Below, one piece after another: positions 62,452 through 64,000 of a DNA stretch of 64,000 nucleotides. The position numbers and the translations under genes were made by a program. Origin of the DNA: Winogradskyella ursingii (GTDB lineage: Bacteria; Bacteroidota; Bacteroidia; Flavobacteriales; Flavobacteriaceae). The first letter of the stretch is position 1, and every line of letters begins with the position of its first letter. Location of the stretch: the NCBI RefSeq assembly GCF_013403975.1, contig NZ_JABFDH010000004.1, forward strand, positions 372,001 to 436,000, written 5' to 3'. A model generated the notes under the pieces. The model made no database searches and was not told the DNA's origin. It saw only the letters and a program-made list of their open reading frames with translations.

Positions 62452-63246
62452 CTATTTTGTGACCCTAAAACTTCCTGTAGTATCATCAAAAGAAATCAGA
62501 TCTTTTGGAAATAGCGTTTTAAAAACACCATTTGAAATTAAACGACAAGGTTGGTCACAAACAACTTCATTTTCTTTCATCACAAGCATAGTATCGCAAA
62601 GTTGAATCGCCAGATCTATTTCGTGGGATGAAAACAGGATGGTTTTACCCGTTTCCTCTGTTAGTTTTTTAAGCAATTTTAAAATATAAGCTTTGTGATA
62701 CATGTCTAAATGGGTAGTAGGTTCATCTAGAACAATCACGTCAGTATCTTGCGCAAGTGCACGCGCAATCATTACTTTTTGAAACTGACCATCGCTTAAC
62801 TCGTAACATTTTTTATACTTTAAATCTGAAATATTTACTTGGTTTAAAGATGTATTTACGATAGTGATATCTTTATCTGTAAGATTCCCGACCCAATTTG
62901 TATAAGGATGTCTTCCCAAAGCGACAAGTTCGTATACAGAAAGGTTTTTTGAGATGAGCTGTTCGGTCAATACGATGCTCAATTGTTTTGCCAATCCTGA
63001 TGTCGAAATGTTTTTCAACTCTTTGTTATTAAGTAATATGGATCCAGATAAAGCAGGTTGTACTTTAATCAAGGTTCTTAGAAGCGTGGATTTTCCAATT
63101 CCGTTAGGACCAACAAGTCCAATTAATTGGCCTTTTTCGAGTTCAAAATTAATGTTTGAAGCAACAACCTTGTCAGCTTTCTTTGCTTTGTAGCCAATAG
63201 AGAGGTTTTCTGCTTTTAAAATTAAATTTTGAAATTTATCTTCCAT
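62452..63246 (-). CDS. FecE-type ABC transporter ATPase for iron/heme/cobalamin chelates
   Basis: The 264-residue ATPase has Walker A LVGPNGIGKSTLL, signature LSDGQFQKVMIARALAQ (D in place of the usual second G), Walker B VIVLDEPTTHLD and switch FSSHEID. The neighbouring upstream gene is a FecCD permease, so together they form the inner-membrane importer of a metal chelate or cobalamin. The periplasmic binding protein is not in the window. Confidence 0.9.
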   Translation of the reverse strand: MEDKFQNLILKAENLSIGYKAKKADKVVASNINFELEKGQLIGLVGPNGIGKSTLLRTLIKVQPALSGSILLNNKELKNISTSGLAKQLSIVLTEQLISKNLSVYELVALGRHPYTNWVGNLTDKDITIVNTSLNQVNISDLKYKKCYELSDGQFQKVMIARALAQDTDVIVLDEPTTHLDMYHKAYILKLLKKLTEETGKTILFSSHEIDLAIQLCDTMLVMKENEVVCDQPCRLISNGVFKTLFPKDLISFDDTTGSFRVTK

Positions 63247-63350
63247 TCTTTTTAAGAGGTTAGTCCACTTGATTCACTTGCTTAAGGTTTTGATTCATTC
63301 TTTTAAAAGATGCCAAATTTAGTGTAATATGACAACTCGATTAAATTATA

Positions 63351-64000
63351 TCAAAACATCATTTTCCGCTGTCTAACTAATAACCAAATCACAACAGGTG
63401 CTCCAACTAAAGCGGTAATGGCATTAATTGGCAAAGTGTAATCGCTTCCAGGAACTTGGGAAATACTATCGCATATAAGCATAACGATGGCACCAAACAA
63501 AAATACGGCAGGCAATAGGATTTTATGGTTTGAAGTTTTAAAAATTTGACGTGTTAAATGCGGAATCGCCAAACCAATAAACGCTATAGGACCTGCAAAA
63601 GCAGTTATTGTTCCAGCAATTAAACTGGTCGAAAGAATAATGATCAGTCGGCTTTGTTTTAAATTAAGGCCTAAACTTTTAGCGTAATTGTCACCAAGCA
63701 ACAAGCTGTTAAGGCCTTTTATAGAAGTGACAGTCAGAATAATGCCCACAGAATAAATCCCGAAGAAAATCAACAGTTCATTCCATGAAAGGTTACTTAA
63801 ACTTCCAAATCCCCAAAAAATGTATTGCTGAAGTTGTTCGGCAGAACTAAAGTAAGATAGCACGCTAACCACTGCGGCAGTAATGCTACCAAACATAAGT
63901 CCAATAATTAGAATAGCCATTGTATCTCGTACTCTGTGCGAAACTGCCAAAACAGCCAAAAGCACTAAAAAACTGCCCAAGCTCGCAGCAATAACGATAC
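63351..64000 (-). CDS. FecCD-family ABC permease (5' end beyond the window)
   Basis: The frame is open to the window edge, so the N terminus is missing and 216 residues are visible. It has multiple transmembrane helices and the FecCD pattern: FGSITAAVVSVLSYFS, WGFGSLSNLSWNELL, AKSLGLNLKQSRLIIIL and AGPIAFIGLAIPHLTRQI, the last being the ATPase-coupling stretch. It imports ferric siderophores, heme or cobalamin with the downstream ATPase, 104 nt away. Fur- or B12-related control cannot be judged because the promoter is outside. Confidence 0.9.
   Translation of the reverse strand, partial: IVIAASLGSFLVLLAVLAVSHRVRDTMAILIIGLMFGSITAAVVSVLSYFSSAEQLQQYIFWGFGSLSNLSWNELLIFFGIYSVGIILTVTSIKGLNSLLLGDNYAKSLGLNLKQSRLIIILSTSLIAGTITAFAGPIAFIGLAIPHLTRQIFKTSNHKILLPAVFLFGAIVMLICDSISQVPGSDYTLPINAITALVGAPVVIWLLVRQRKMMF

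Noticed and set aside
1..64000. CRISPR array, tRNA, rRNA, insertion sequence, prophage or integrase
   Set aside because: I looked for regularly spaced direct repeats, transposase-like proteins and cloverleaf-like segments and saw none. The only regular repeat array is the three-box set at 60717-60792.

Overview
The window looks like a chromosomal segment of a marine-type member of the Flavobacteriaceae (Bacteroidota). The evidence is the AT-rich composition, two secreted proteins with a C-terminal type IX secretion (T9SS) sorting domain, lipoproteins with acidic residues after the lipobox cysteine, the absence of clear Shine-Dalgarno sites, and several promoters of the Bacteroidota form TTG-N19/20-TAnnTTTG. 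Family-level clues include CarB without its C-terminal allosteric domain, the GlmU-like protein next to type B L31, and several proteins of families typical of this clade. I see no rRNA, tRNA, CRISPR array, integrase or transposase. Most of it is core or housekeeping DNA.

Layout. 1-6.3 kb: the C-terminal part of a large sensor protein ending in GAF and adenylate cyclase domains, a FadL/OmpP1 porin, and a VWA + MoxR-like AAA pair. 6.3-10 kb: a YdeI-like protein and two secreted peptidases (M1, M28), separated by REP-like hairpins. 10-15.6 kb: a carbohydrate/stress module with a fused trehalose-6-phosphate synthase/phosphatase, a divergent GH15 glycosidase, a YciF-type ferritin-like protein and a YqcI/YcgG (GntA-type) protein. 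15.6-17.4 kb: a truncated DUF6265 lipoprotein gene and a beta-propeller/NTF2 fusion. 17.5-23.5 kb: a marR-fadN-fadA-fadE beta-oxidation operon with a perfect 24-bp palindrome over its promoter. 23.6-28.1 kb: a membrane-anchored LuxR-type regulator, a small secreted protein, an acyl-CoA ligase and an AraC regulator. 28.2-34.3 kb: purL, a T9SS-exported endonuclease I and an RsmB-type methyltransferase. 34.3-35 kb: a decayed intergenic region with what looks like a sigma-factor remnant. 35-39.1 kb: a haloperoxidase-like lipoprotein, a BNR/Ycf48-like lipoprotein and an ECF sigma/anti-sigma/Spy-like operon. 39.5-46.4 kb: an envelope operon (DUF4199, glycosyltransferase, phosphosugar mutase, MsbA-like ABC exporter), then rpmE2 and a GlmU-like gene. 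46.8-54.7 kb: a YhhN-like protein, an oligopeptide-binding lipoprotein, mtaB, a small GNAT, a hydrolase, a lytic transglycosylase, cardiolipin synthase and a TPR protein. 54.9-58.8 kb: rpmH, carB and a secreted cupredoxin. 58.8-61 kb: a tightly overlapping satD-DUF3307-thioesterase operon behind three 28-bp-spaced repeat boxes. 61-64 kb: rmuC and the start of a FecCD/FecE-type metal-chelate importer.

How the genes work together. Fatty-acid use is well represented: FadL-type porin, acyl-CoA ligase, FadN/A/E and two hotdog or hydrolase candidates, with MarR as the likely switch. The most unusual unit is the SatD operon. SatD carries two Asp motifs resembling the metal-binding sites of nucleotide-cyclase/palm domains plus a C-terminal helix-turn-helix. 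It sits behind three evenly spaced operator-like boxes and is translationally linked to a membrane DUF3307 protein and a thioesterase. The cyclase interpretation is mine and untested.
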